This document shows positions 39,001 to 43,460 of a stretch of 64,000 nucleotides of DNA, piece after piece. The position numbers and the translations under genes were made by a program. The stretch covers positions 12,668,501 to 12,732,500 of the forward strand of contig CM069877.1 in the NCBI GenBank assembly GCA_036172665.1, written 5' to 3'. How positions within the stretch are numbered: the first letter of the stretch is position 1; every line of letters starts with the position of its first letter. This DNA is from Prosopocoilus inquinatus. Its lineage: Eukaryota > Arthropoda > Insecta > Coleoptera > Lucanidae. The notes below the pieces were generated by a model, which was given only the letters and a program-made list of their open reading frames with translations, was not told the DNA's origin and searched no databases.

Positions 39001-40919
39001 CTTTAATTTTAATAAGCGGTTGACTTTTCAGAGTAAATCACTGGGAAGTGACGCTTCGATGATTTTTTCTACGCCTTCGCTAATGAAAGATTCCTTGGGC
39101 GTCGGGCTAATGGATGAAACTCATACAGGATCGTCCAAGGTACATGGATGGTTTCATTTTGGAGATCATATGTAACCTTTTTTTTTGCTCCCCTCCCTGC
39201 CCCCTACCTCCGACACCATCAGTACCTGTTGCCATCCCAATTAATTATTATTTTTTTTTAATTTATGGCTGCTTTGGTTTTACTCTGTTACCATTTTTTT
39301 TCCTTTTTTTTTTAGTTTTAGGAATGCATGGGCATGTACTTATTTTTTTGAATATTTTAAAGCCGTACCCTGTTTACACTTCCTTCCGTCTAGTCTGTCG
39401 CTTCCTTTTGTACCGATGATTTTAAGTCGCGTGCGAGTGAGCAGTGAAGGTATCTCTTTTTACCAAAATTAAAAAAAAAAAAAAAAATTCACCGGTGTTT
39501 GTATAAGTACTTTTAGATTAGGGAGTCTTTCCGGATTTGATTTGTTTTGTTTGCTCTCCCCGCCCGTCCCCTCACAGAACGCGATGGTCAATCACACGCA
39601 TGCGTTTTTTTTTTCTTCAATCATTTCTTCTTTGTTATTTGTTTTGTTACTTGTGTAAGAAATGCGTAGCATCTAGTGCGTTACCAAAAATTAGCATCTG
39701 TGCTAACTGTTTTTTTTTATAATTTTTATTTTGTAGATATTATTACACGCACTGTTTTATTATTAATTATTATTATTATTATTAATTATTATTATTGATT
39801 TCTTTCTCTCTCCTTCCCTTCCCCCACACACGTACGTCTTTAAGTTATTTGTAGCGTTATTGTTGCACCTTTATAATTTATTATTACTATAATAGTATTA
39901 AATGATTCATAGAGTCTTGATCTTGATTGATAGATAAATCGGTTTCGTCTCGCATTCGCATTCGCATTCACATTCACGATCTGTTGTGTTGCATATACGT
40001 TTAGGCTAGGCTTGGGATGTAGCGTGTTGTTTGTGGTGGTATTGTAGCTTTGTATCCTTGTCCTGGCAGCGTTTGCCGTCCGCCAGTGCCCCCTTCCGAG
40101 TCTCAGGTCCACGTAGTGCAGCCGTCAAGCGCATTACATTCACGGAGCCCGACCGGACCCACTTCCCCAAGGTGAGCAGCCCCGCCTAGCCTAGTGTATA
40201 TTCAATGTCTGGTATTCTCTTCCTTTTTTTTTAATTTTTTTAAATTAATTATTATTTTTAACACGACAAATTCAACTAACTCGACTAATAAACCATTAAC
40301 ATTATTAGTAGGGGGTGAAGCTCGTTTAAGAAACTAACAACACAGAAATTAATTAATCAATTAATTGCGCGAAAGGAATAGAATACACTCTTATGTTATG
40401 CTGTTTCTTTTTTTTTAAAAAAATTTTGTTTATTTTTTGTAATCGTCGTTGTTATAATTGCTTTTTTTTTTGTTTTGACATCGCAGCTATTTACTCATCA
40501 TTTTTTTTTTCTTTTTAAATTCTGATTGTAGCATTTTTGTACTGGATGAAATTAAAGGCCAAAATTTTTTTCAAATTAATTGTTTTATTGTTCACATTTA
40601 CTAATCCAAATACCTTATAAATAATCAAAGTATCATTAGACTGTTGTGGATGTTATACTATAGGTAGGTGCGGCAAAGACAGTAAAATATTTTTAAAACA
40701 CAATTTATTATTATTGAATACAGTGTTCGTGTGTTTCGTCGTATTTAACACAAGAAAAAAATTGTAATCCTCTTGTTTTTTTTTCTTCTTCTGTTGCAGT
40801 TGGACGTGTTGTGGGCCATGATAGCGTGCGGACAAACTAAAGATCAAATCGAGCTGACGGAAAAGGCACACCGTTACCTTCGAATGTCAGGCTTAAAGCC
40901 TCGTTCCTTAAACTTCTGA
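885..40919 (+). CDS. Myb: Myb proto-oncogene protein, three-repeat type (partial, N-terminus outside window)
   Basis: Join of 885-1034, 27852-28084, 28340-28556, 34197-34524, 37896-38065, 38128-38343, 38461-38754, 38814-38969, 39032-39139, 40070-40171 and 40800-40919: 2094 nt, 697 codons plus TGA, all phases compatible and all introns GT-AG. Counting from the first codon seen, R1 runs to about residue 43 (W15, W34; its first W is in a missing upstream exon), R2 has W47, W67, W86 and the conserved Cys82, and R3 has W99, W118, W137. Further on are the basic TPPILRRG stretch, the LPFSPSQFLN motif, the TPRTPTPFKKAL motif and a C-terminal tail ending LKPRSLNF. Family knowledge: this DNA-binding activator acts in the nucleus with the MuvB/dREAM complex on cell-cycle genes, and the tail of animal B-Myb contacts MuvB. 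The single insect gene is closest to B-Myb in role. Short exons could have been missed, especially between 39.1 and 40.1 kb. Confidence 0.93.
1035..1934 (+). other. Proximal part of the 26.8-kb Myb intron
   Basis: Non-tandem intron DNA. A CpG-rich block at about 1580-1800, with CGCCGCCGCCGAACC and GACTGCGCGACGTG words, stands out from the AT-rich surroundings. No open frame or exon is supported. It could hold a regulatory element or an old repeat. Confidence 0.5.
1935..4318 (+). repeat. CpG-containing satellite array with 402-bp higher-order repeat
   Basis: Units share GTAAATTACGTAATTTAAAT, TTCGCGCGCG, GTAGTTCAGGAAA and AGATGGCGCCACTGATGGCT. Two monomer types exist: long (166-168 bp, containing ACATGTAGAAGTTGAAAGCC) and short (113 or 123 bp, containing GACTTAAGCGCCACGACAC). 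The anchor GTAAATTACG occurs at 1985, 2153, 2321, 2723, 3125, 3527, 3816 and 4030, with the related GTAAATCACG and GTATATCACG between them. From 2321 to 3526 the order long-short-short repeats three times with a constant spacing of 402 bp and almost no differences. The edges are more diverged. Confidence 0.95.
2321..3526 (+). repeat. Three near-identical 402-bp higher-order units
   Basis: Unit starts 2321, 2723 and 3125, each made of steps of 123, 113 and 166 bp. The exact spacing and near-identity mean a recent local amplification, by unequal exchange or by rolling-circle-type copying. An assembly artefact is also possible. Confidence 0.92.
4319..5189 (+). other. Intron DNA between satellite blocks
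   Basis: AT-rich intron sequence without tandem structure apart from an (AAT)n run at about 4806-4826. A small inverted repeat, GCAAAATGAT with ATCATTTTGC, lies at about 4759-4790. No coding potential is seen. Confidence 0.5.
5190..6095 (+). repeat. Diverged satellite monomers of the same family
   Basis: Repeated AATTTAAATTTCGCGCGC, GTAGTTCGGGAAA and GGCGCCACTGATC words, with spacing near 120-130 bp, mark old copies of the 1.9-4.3 kb satellite. They alternate with TCTGTACGCACTTTAA and CGTGCACT words. A TA-flanked MITE interrupts the block at 5509-5718. Confidence 0.85.
5509..5718. mobile_element. Tc1/mariner-type MITE inserted in satellite
   Basis: A 210-bp element begins CAGTTGAAAGC and ends with the imperfect complement GCTTCCGACTG. 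The arms continue inward through GTAGAC...CTACAG and ATTCTTTC. It is flanked by TA on both sides (5507-5508 and 5719-5720). Removing it and one TA restores the satellite text around GTAAATAGATG. CAGT ends and a TA duplication are typical of Tc1/mariner non-autonomous elements. Half copies appear near 34605-34680 and 53310-53400. Confidence 0.85.
6096..7170 (+). repeat. A-rich repeat block with embedded satellite monomers
   Basis: The plus strand is A-rich, with recurring ACAAATGACA, TCGATTATGACAGACTTT and TTTGTCGTTTG words. Two satellite-type monomers (TTTAATTTAAATTTCGCGCGC) start at 6661 and 6871, 210 bp apart, each followed by the A-rich text. Minus-strand Phe-rich open frames are by-products of the skew. 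Confidence 0.75.
7171..8290 (+). repeat. A-rich dimeric tandem repeat, about 432 bp
   Basis: The anchor GGACGAATCAAAAAATTCGT recurs at 7171, 7604, 8035 and 8261, giving spacings of 433, 431 and 226. Each full unit is itself two related halves that share ACAAAAGAAGATCGACAA and GATGAACTAC words, so the 226-bp step is a unit with one half lost. The anchor contains the palindrome ACGAATCA...TTCGT. Confidence 0.9.
8291..8539 (+). other. A-rich intron DNA
   Basis: Mostly A-rich, with a short balanced stretch (8400-8510) containing CTGCCGGCAATG. It ends in a run of A. Nothing recognisable is coded. Confidence 0.4.
8540..8900. other. GC-rich island inside the A-rich array
   Basis: About 350 bp of much higher GC content, including ACCGTGGACCCGGTCGCTCG, CCCCGGGG and CCCTCGGCCCCTTGGGGTGG words. 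Its boundaries are abrupt: poly-A on the left and AATAAAAAAAAA on the right. It looks like an inserted sequence, possibly a retroelement or SINE-like fragment ending in an A-rich tail. I do not recognise a family. Confidence 0.45.
8901..10339 (+). repeat. A-rich repeat block
   Basis: Same word set as 6.1-7.1 kb (CAAATGACAATCGA, GACAGTCGAC), with one satellite monomer (AAATTTCGCGCG) near 9940-9995. A small palindrome sits at 9634-9707. No gene is supported. Confidence 0.65.
9634..9707. mobile_element. Tiny palindromic MITE
   Basis: 74-bp inverted repeat: ATTGGGGT and CAGTTTGT at the left pair with ACAAACTG and ACCCCAAT at the right, around a short AT-rich loop. No target duplication was confirmed. 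Confidence 0.6.
10340..11525 (+). repeat. Segmental duplication, copy 1
   Basis: About 1.2 kb, starting near TTGTGGCATCGTGAAAAA and ending near GACAATCGTCTATTTAATTAG, is repeated in the same orientation at 14203-15455 with an offset of 3862 at the start. The copies differ by small indels and by an extra inverted segment at 14620-14700. Confidence 0.85.
11640..12405 (+). repeat. Local duplication, copy 1
   Basis: This text reappears at about 12905-13680 with an offset near 1263 bp (anchor ACGTCATTTCCTCCACTG at 11671 and 12934). The right copy is separated from the left one by a palindromic-element fragment at 12406-12900. Confidence 0.8.
12406..12900. mobile_element. Fragment of a long-TIR palindromic element
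   Basis: It matches the element at 57366-58791 in order: GTTGATATTTGGCAGAGCC, AAGGCGGCCTGAAATTTTGT, CCTGGCCGTCTTGATTTTTT, GAAATCAGGAAAATATAA, then TATACAGGGTGTTCTATTAA and a right arm with AACTCTAAAAGATAATGG. The left arm is missing. It lacks the hAT insertion present in the 57-kb copy and so shows the empty site. Confidence 0.8.
13943..14205. mobile_element. Palindromic element, internally deleted, right arm truncated
   Basis: The left arm (GGGGTTTTATACTTATTATC) is followed by a palindrome: CCTGTATATTGTTTGCTAAG near 14055, with its complement ending ATACAGGGTGTTCTAT near 14180. The centre holds only about 30 bases instead of several hundred. The outer right arm stops where the 1.2-kb duplication begins. 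Confidence 0.75.
14203..15455 (+). repeat. Segmental duplication, copy 2
   Basis: Second copy of 10340-11525. It lies between a truncated palindromic element (13943-14205) and a fuller copy of the same element (15457-15860). At 14586-14700 the text ATGAAAATCGACTATTTAAT is followed by its own inverted copy, making a local hairpin that copy 1 lacks. Confidence 0.82.
15457..15860. mobile_element. Palindromic element, internally deleted, both arms
   Basis: Near-identical to 13943-14205 in its left part and centre, but it keeps the outer right arm (CTTGTGATAACTCTAAAAGA to GGTGCAAAATAT). The inverted arms are about 170-190 bp. Confidence 0.78.
16091..16980 (+). other. Non-tandem intron DNA
   Basis: About 0.8 kb of more balanced, apparently unique sequence between the A-rich and T-rich arrays, for example CTTGCGCGCCACAAAAACC near 16445 and CATCGCGGGAGCCCC near 16540. 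A decayed ACCGTGGAGG-type right arm lies near 16890. There is no coding evidence. As one of few unique stretches in the intron it could hold an enhancer. Confidence 0.45.
16981..19020 (+). repeat. T-rich array
   Basis: Strongly T-rich plus strand with recurring TTGTCATTTGTTT, TTAATTAATCGATC, CCGTCTTTTGTTC and GTCAACCGTCGAATGTTTTCC-type words. Between about 17905 and 18620 a unit marked by CAGTCGACTATTTAATG, GTCATTTGTTTTTCTTTCGTC and GTACCCCAAGAACAAAAACC repeats at 17905, 18102, 18260 and 18435 (steps 197, 158, 175). The 138-residue Phe-rich frame at 18598 is a by-product. Confidence 0.8.
19021..19255 (+). other. AT-rich intron DNA
   Basis: No repeat unit or coding sequence is recognised. Confidence 0.4.
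19256..19440. mobile_element. 185-bp palindromic MITE
   Basis: The left end (GGGTAGATTTCACAAAAAAA, then TTAATCAGTGATTAATTTAA) pairs with the right end (AAATTAATCAGTGATTAAAT, then TTTTTGTGAAACTGGGG). The arms are about 40 bp. The target duplication is not clear. Confidence 0.75.
19441..19960 (+). other. Non-tandem intron DNA
   Basis: Balanced, apparently unique sequence with GAACGCTCCGCTCCCTCCGG near 19650 and an AAGCCGTTG...AAGGCTTCG stretch near 19875. No exon is supported. Confidence 0.4.
19961..20444. mobile_element. TACAGGGTGATTCAGAATAA-family MITE, copy 1
   Basis: The left end TACAGGGTGATTCAGAATAA is followed by GTGTCC, then CCGACCCGTTAGGAGCGTAT. The right end GGGTCGGACACTTATTTTGA leads into ATCACCCAGTA. 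The left terminal 24 bp are present twice in tandem (19962-19985 and from 19986). Closely related to 54111-55246, which carries an extra insertion. The 63-residue frame at 20101 lies wholly inside and is not a gene. Confidence 0.85.
20445..21309 (+). other. AT-rich intron DNA with one GGCAACC hairpin
   Basis: Mostly AT-rich. Near 21164-21212 a decayed copy of the TAGGCAACC...GGCCAGCCTA module precedes the T-rich array. No coding sequence is seen. Confidence 0.5.
21310..22290 (+). repeat. T-rich tandem repeat, about 175 bp
   Basis: The GTCAACCGTCGAATGTTTTCC-type anchor recurs at 21333, 21511, 21685, 21860, 22034 and 22210 (steps 178, 174, 175, 174, 176). Each unit goes on with TTCTTTTATTAATGGTCGAA, TGTCTTGTTTGTTTGTTTTT, AAATTAAATGTGCAAATTCG and ATTGTCATTTGTTA. 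Six copies are visible. Open frames here are skew artefacts. Confidence 0.93.
22291..23440 (+). repeat. T-rich array, irregular
   Basis: Continues the 17.9-18.6 kb word set (TGACAGTCCACTATTTAATG, TCAGCTGTCATTTGTTTTTC, GGTTTTCGCGACAC) in irregular copies near 22590, 22920 and 23115, then fades into AT-rich DNA. Confidence 0.75.
23441..26395 (+). repeat. Hairpin satellite on TAGGCAACC...GGTTTGCCTA
   Basis: The module runs TTTACCGCCTTTAGTATAGG, CAACCATACGTACTCCCGAA, TTCGTCGGTTTGCCTACACT, ACGTAAGGCTTTTCATTGAA, then TTAGACAAGCTGGCAGGTTA and AATTGTTTATAATTTTCTCT. TAGGCAACC and GGTTTGCCTA form an inverted repeat around about 25 bases. Copies or half copies lie near 23490, 23735, 24025, 24290, 24430, 24725, 24855, 24990, 25125, 25200, 25305, 25590, 25730, 25865, 26000 and 26275. 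Related copies occur at 34.9-37.5 kb. Confidence 0.9.
24390..26140 (+). repeat. 873-bp higher-order duplication in the hairpin satellite
   Basis: Two consecutive higher-order units with the same irregular succession of modules. ACTCCCGAATTCGGCGGTTT is at 24871 and 25744, and the TAATTAA/GAATTAA variant module is at 24441 and 25314; both pairs are 873 bp apart. Confidence 0.85.
26424..27176. mobile_element. Long-TIR MITE with TACAGGGTG ends
   Basis: It starts TACAGGGTGTTTTTTTTAAG and ends GAGTGGAACACCCTGTA. The arms match inward over about 110 bp (AGTTTCAAATGAAATTTACT against its complement near 27115, and ACATTTTAAAAT on both sides). An (ATT)n run lies at about 27033-27064. About 753 bp, no coding capacity. 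Confidence 0.85.
27177..27851 (+). other. Intron end before the R2/R3 exon
   Basis: AT-rich DNA followed by a more balanced stretch (27380-27640) and then a long T tract (27790-27830) that serves as polypyrimidine tract for the acceptor at 27851. No exon is seen. Confidence 0.5.
27852..28084 (+). CDS. Myb: Myb exon: repeats R2 and most of R3
   Basis: The acceptor TTTAG ends at 27851 and the donor CG|GTAAGC follows 28084, which splits the Arg codon of LPGR. The 233-nt exon encodes EDEKVIELVKKYGPKKW, the RIGKQCRERWHNHLNP recognition helix with its conserved Cys, and the R3 segment WTEHEDRIIYQAHREWGNQW. This is the most conserved part of the protein and identifies the family without doubt. It lies 26.8 kb downstream of the preceding exon. 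Confidence 0.96.
28102..28127. mobile_element. Solo end of the GATTCAGAATAAGTGT element family
   Basis: ACACTTATTTTGAATCACCC then TGTATA matches the right terminus of the elements at 20421-20444 and 55220-55246. No partner end is present in the 255-bp intron, so this is a remnant, beginning 18 bases after the splice donor. Confidence 0.8.
28340..28556 (+). CDS. Myb: Myb exon: end of R3 and basic linker
   Basis: The acceptor TTTTCAG ends at 28339, and the first base completes the split Arg codon. It encodes the R3 recognition helix TDNAIKNHWNSTMRRK, then a charged region rich in Arg, Ser and Gln ending MMYGD. The donor GAT|GTAAGT follows 28556. The intron before it is only 255 bp. It carries a 26-bp remnant of a dispersed element end close to the donor. 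Confidence 0.95.
28557..30335 (+). repeat. AT-rich intron with minisatellite and diverged tandem repeats
   Basis: A 30-bp minisatellite (ATTAATAATTTTATTTAATT core) has unit starts at 28771, 28801, 28831 and 28861. Farther on, TTGACTAATTCGAGAAGGAA, AATTAAAATATAGTT and GACAGTCGATTA words recur loosely every 250-300 bp (near 29085, 29620, 29890, 30180), suggesting an old tandem array. A run of about 16 C lies near 29109. Confidence 0.7.
30336..31210. other. GC-richer island with internal repeats, possible retroelement remnant
   Basis: A sharp change of composition starts at GGCGGCTTGGCGACAAGTAG. It contains three GACTACAA...AGAGAGCG variants (30605-30810), a direct repeat of about 80 bp with TTTTATATCCATC, GATGGACTGTCGTTCGAAT and TATTCGTCG at 30875-30950 and 30956-31038, and 4-5 copies of a 30-bp unit TGACATCTGTCAGTTTGACG (31060-31185). 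The 100-residue frame at 30226 is unconvincing. It could be a solo LTR or another non-coding element; I do not recognise it. Confidence 0.5.
31211..31830 (+). other. Non-tandem intron DNA
   Basis: Includes GGTTATGTTGAAGCTGTC and ACACGTCCATCGCTGAC (31376-31435), which resembles a stretch near 34034-34100 (GGTTATGTCACAGTTATG, TACGTCCATTG). No gene is recognised. Confidence 0.4.
31831..33600 (+). repeat. T-rich tandem repeat, about 300 bp
   Basis: GCTATGGATTTCTCTTTTGA recurs at 32189, 32491, 32800 and 33084 (steps 302, 309, 284). Every unit continues with ACCGAATTGATTTTTTGCGT, TTTGTGTGCCCGTCACAGTT, TTTTCTACGAACATTTTGAT, TCCGGAAAACTTGCTTTTTC and GGTGTTATCGATCTTCTTTT. The repeat yields several similar Phe/Leu-rich plus-strand frames of 60-111 residues; they have no start context, no conserved stop and no domain. 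Confidence 0.9.
33601..34196 (+). other. Intron end before the transactivation exon
   Basis: AT-rich, apparently unique sequence ending in the acceptor TTTTAG at 34196. No exon or repeat array is recognised. Confidence 0.4.
34197..34524 (+). CDS. Myb: Myb exon: Ser/Pro/Thr-rich transactivation-type region
   Basis: The acceptor TTTTAG ends at 34196 and the donor ACCA|GTAAGT follows 34524 (phase 1). It starts EYGVEFYDQG and is rich in Ser, Pro and Thr (APTPSPSPVTSTPTTLLSSY), with a PSPIKMPFSDDLALGLY segment and SPGVSPLKGPEF. It is markedly GC-richer than its surroundings, as expected for coding DNA here. The SP and TP pairs are potential proline-directed phosphorylation sites, which are known regulators of B-Myb; that use is inferred. 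Confidence 0.9.
34525..34687 (+). other. Half copy of the mariner-type MITE
   Basis: GTAGACGAATTACAGTTTCC, then TGTAATTATTCTTTC and TTAAAGACGA near 34611-34675, matches one arm of the element at 5509-5718. The other arm is missing. Confidence 0.6.
34688..34807. mobile_element. 120-bp palindromic MITE
   Basis: GCCGATTTCATAATAGGACT and TTAAAGTTACTTTAA at the left pair with TTAAAGTGACTTGAAATTAA and AGTCTGATTATGAAAATGGC at the right. The arms are about 50 bp, so the element is almost all hairpin. Confidence 0.8.
35504..35753. mobile_element. 250-bp palindromic MITE, copy 1
   Basis: Arms of about 80 bp: ACTCACTATTTCCCAAAAGC, CAACTTTTCAGAAACTGCAA and CAGGGTTTTAGCG against their complements at 35678-35740. 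The centre is AT-rich. It sits inside the hairpin satellite. Confidence 0.85.
36413..36661. mobile_element. 250-bp palindromic MITE, copy 2
   Basis: Same element as 35504-35753, in the same orientation and the same position within the satellite unit, so it was most likely copied with the satellite by a roughly 0.9-kb duplication rather than inserted twice. Confidence 0.82.
37896..38065 (+). CDS. Myb: Myb exon: basic TPPILRRG region
   Basis: The acceptor TTTGTAG ends at 37895. Two bases complete the split Arg codon, and the donor GAT|GTAAGT follows 38065. It encodes TRAPTPPILRRGSKSRRRRE, which matches the conserved TPxILRR basic motif of animal Myb C-terminal halves and could serve as a nuclear localisation signal. 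Confidence 0.92.
38128..38343 (+). CDS. Myb: Myb exon: PFSPSQFLN motif
   Basis: The acceptor TTGCAG ends at 38127 and the donor CCA|GTAAGT follows 38343; 216 nt, phase 0. It contains PIKQLPFSPSQFLNSPN, the hallmark central motif shared by A-, B- and c-Myb, then SSSTPVKRTD and STPLKSCIKP. The intron before it is only 62 bp. Confidence 0.95.
38461..38754 (+). CDS. Myb: Myb exon: TPRTPTPFKKAL motif
   Basis: The acceptor TTCAAG ends at 38460, reading DRDYSPLSTPN in phase 0. The donor ACG|GTAAGT follows 38754. It carries ETPRTPTPFKKALEDLEKK and the LPDTPTRLEDITEIMRKEQD segment, conserved in the C-terminal Myb domain. An AG five bases further in would shift the frame and is rejected. Confidence 0.92.
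38814..38969 (+). CDS. Myb: Myb exon: KENIPNKKVRKALAW segment
   Basis: The acceptor TTTCGTAG ends at 38813 and the donor CCG|GTGAGT follows 38969; 156 nt, phase 0. It encodes NDSGYLTNKRKSGPLF and then KENIPNKKVRKALAWA, a conserved basic stretch of the family. The intron before it is 59 bp. Confidence 0.92.
39032..39139 (+). CDS. Myb: Myb exon: STPSLMKDSLG segment
   Basis: The acceptor TTTTCAG ends at 39031 and the donor AAG|GTACAT follows 39139; 108 nt, phase 0. It encodes SKSLGSDASMIFSTPSLMKD and ends TGSSK. The donor is weaker than the others, and reading through it meets a stop at about 39173, so a retained-intron isoform is possible. Confidence 0.85.
40070..40171 (+). CDS. Myb: Myb exon: KRITFTEPDRTHFPK segment
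   Basis: The acceptor CCTGGCAG ends at 40069 and the donor AAG|GTGAGC follows 40171; 102 nt, phase 0. It encodes RLPSASAPFRVSG and KRITFTEPDRTHFPK. An alternative acceptor TTGTAG at 40047 would add 22 nt and break the frame, so it is rejected. This is the least certain of the internal exon starts because the acceptor lacks a strong pyrimidine tract. Confidence 0.82.
40800..40919 (+). CDS. Myb: Myb terminal coding exon
   Basis: The acceptor CTGTTGCAG ends at 40799 after a long pyrimidine tract. It encodes LDVLWAMIACGQTKDQIELT, then EKAHRYLRMSGLKPRSLNF and TGA at 40917-40919. In animal B-Myb this C-terminal stretch helps bind the LIN9-LIN52 part of MuvB (family knowledge); the helix-rich amphipathic sequence here fits that. 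Confidence 0.93.
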   Translation: MDVLWAMIACGQTKDQIELTEKAHRYLRMSGLKPRSLNF

Positions 40920-41308
40920 AGCCCGAGCATCGTTTCTTTTTTTTTTTCTTTTTGTACATATCTTAGAATTAATCTTTGCCTAGTTTCTTTTACAAAGAGT
41001 TACAAATGTGTAGTGCAAATTCAGTTAGATTGTAATGGGTAAGTTTGTACTTTGATGTGTATGTGTTTTATCCGCGTAGGGTTTTATTTATATACAGTTT
41101 GCCATTGCGTTTATCTCTTTTTAAAATAGATAAAACCCTATATTTTAAAAACAAAAAAAGAAAAAAATTTGCGCACATATATTGTGTACAGAAAGCTAGT
41201 CTGTATTATATTATTATTTTTTGTTTTGTAATATATACCTTTTTTTTTCCTCAACTCCAGGTTTGTATTTTCAGTTAATATTTTATAATATTATTACATT
41301 TGTTACTT

Positions 41309-41424
41309 GCGCTGATGATGAAGGAAGCCGAGCGCCATTCTACAAACCGGTAGACGAGTACAAAATTAAAGCGATAACAAAAATAATAATAATAGCAACT
41401 CGGTTTCCTTCATGTTATCAGCGC
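41309..41424 (+). repeat. Inverted repeat in the Myb 3' UTR
   Basis: GCGCTGATGATGAAGGAAGC then CGAG (41309-41332) pairs with CTCGGTTTCCTTCATGTTAT then CAGCGC (41399-41424). The arms are 24-26 nt with few mismatches, around a loop of about 66 nt. In RNA it would fold as a stem-loop. Confidence 0.75.
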
Positions 41425-41547
41425 TAAACGTGACGATATCTATTTATTAACAATAATAATATATAGTTTAATTAATATTTTGTTTCGAGTCAAGAATTAC
41501 TATTGTATTTTTTGTACCTAATGATAATTACATTGTAAAATTTTCAA

Positions 41548-41553
41548 AATAAA
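41548..41553 (+). terminator. Myb: Polyadenylation signal AATAAA of Myb
   Basis: AATAAA lies 629 nt after the stop codon in the last AT-rich stretch before the intergenic repeat array. T-rich sequence follows at 41570-41585. It is the best canonical signal seen in the 3' UTR. Confidence 0.65.
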
Positions 41554-41649
41554 ATTGCTTTTAAAGCACGCATTTTATTTCTCTCTCCCATTGCAATTGC
41601 TCGTTACCGAATCTTAATATAAATTTCCTTTAAATCTTGTGCATCCCTT

Positions 41650-43460
41650 AACCATCCCTTGTTGAGAAACCAAGTTTAAAACTGTAATCGTGGAAAAAAA
41701 CATGCAATCTACAGAGTTTTATAATTCTATGGGATTTTGCAAAGAATGTAGAGCGCCTCTGGTGGAGAATAGCTGAAGCTTGCTGTATGAACAGCGCCTC
41801 TGGTGGGCAGTAGCTGAAGCTTGCTGTATATTTTACGGTTCGCAACTCGACTAATTTGGTCACCAATTTAGTAGAGTCGCAAACCGCAAAATATACAGCA
41901 AGCTTCGGCTACTGCCCACCAGAGGCGCTGTTCATACAGCAAGCTTCAGCTATTCTCCACCAGAGGCGCTTTGCGTTCTTTGTAAAATCCCATAGAATTA
42001 TAAAACTCAGTAGATTGCACATTTTGCAAACGAATTCTATAAATTAAACGAATCCATTGAGCTATAAAAACACGATAGATCTCTGTCGAATTTTACCACC
42101 GACGTAATATACAATCGAATTGGATATTTGAAAAGAAAATCAGTGACTTGTAAATGCAAATTCAAGAAAACTACGTAAATTGTTTAAATAATTTATTGCA
42201 CAGGATTCAATCATTGTAATTATTTTTAGACCGCAGTCTAAGCTTATACGAACAGCGCCTCTGGTGGAGAATAGCTGAAGCTTGCTGTATGAAGAGCGCC
42301 TCTGGTGGGCAATAGCCGAAGCTTGCTGTATATTTTACGGTTCGCAACTCGACTAATTTGGTCACCAATTTAGTAGAGTCGCAAACCGTAAAATATACAG
42401 CAAGCTTCGGCTACTGCCCATCAGAGGCGCTGTTCATACAGCAAGCTTCAGCTATTCTCCACCTGAGGCGCTGTTCGTATAAGCTTAGAGGCTGCGGTTT
42501 CCAACTCGGCTAAATTCGACACCCATTTAGCAGGGACACAAACCGCAAAATATACAGCAAACTTCGTCTACTGTCCATCAGAGGCGCTGTTAATACAGCA
42601 AGCTTCCGCTATTGTCCATCAGAGACGCTTTACGTTCTTTTCAAAATCCCATAAAATTATAAAACTCTGTGGATTGCACATTTTGCCAACGAATTTTGTA
42701 AATTAAACGGATCCATTGAGCTATAAAAACACGATAGATCTCTGTCGAATTTTATGACCGAGGTAATATACAGTGGGATTGGATATTTGAAAGGAAATTC
42801 AGTGGCGTGCAAATACAAATTCAAGACAACTACGCAAATTGTTTAAATAATTTATTGTACGGGATTCAATCGTTGTAATTATTTTTAGACCGCAGTCTAT
42901 GCTTATACGAACAGCGCCTCTGGTGGAGAATAGTTGAAGCTTGCTGTATGAACAGCGCCTGTGGTGGACAGTAGCAAAAGCTTGCTGTATATTTTACGGT
43001 TCGCAACTCGACTAATTTGGTAACGAATTTAGTAGAGTTGCGAACCGTAAAATATACAGCAAGCTTCAGCTACTGTCCACCAGAGGCGCTGTTCATACAG
43101 CAAGCTTCAGCTATTCTCCACCAGAAGCGCTGTTCGTATAAACTTAGACTGCGGTTTGCGACTAGGCTAAATTTGACATCCATTTAGCCGAGACACAAAC
43201 CGCAAATATATACAGCAAGCTTCGGCTACTGTCCATGAGAGGCGCTGATCATACAGAGGGTTTCAGCTATTGTCCACCAGAAAAGTTCTACGCTCTTTTC
43301 AAAATCCCATAGAGTTATAAAACTCAATGGATTGCACATTTTGCCAACGAATTTTGTAAATTAAACGGATCCATTGAGCTATAAAAACAGGATAGATCTC
43401 TCTCGAATTTTACCACCGAGGTAAATCCAGGGAGAATTATTGGATATTTGTAAACAAAAT
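41650..43460. repeat. 659-bp tandem array of palindromic units
   Basis: GCTATAAAAACACGATAGAT (last copy with one change) occurs at 42061, 42720 and 43378 (steps 659 and 658). Each unit carries a large palindrome made of AGCGCCTCTGGTGGAGAATA and GCTGAAGCTTGCTGTAT, used two to four times in both orientations around a centre TTTGGTCACCAATTTAG. The first palindrome spans 41695-42024 with arms of about 165 bp. Mirror-image frames at 41648 (minus) and 41856 (plus) come from the palindrome. Confidence 0.92.

Larger units (their letters stand above)
40920..41575 (+). other. Myb: Myb 3' UTR
   Basis: AT-rich sequence following the TGA. It contains a strong inverted repeat (41309-41332 with 41399-41424) and ends near an AATAAA signal. 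The array of palindromes downstream starts at about 41650, so the transcript probably ends before it. The exact cleavage site is inferred. Confidence 0.7.

Noticed and set aside
40048..40069. Alternative acceptor TTGTAG for the penultimate Myb exon
   Set aside because: It would add 22 nt and put the conserved KRITFTEPDRTHFPK out of frame with the upstream exon.
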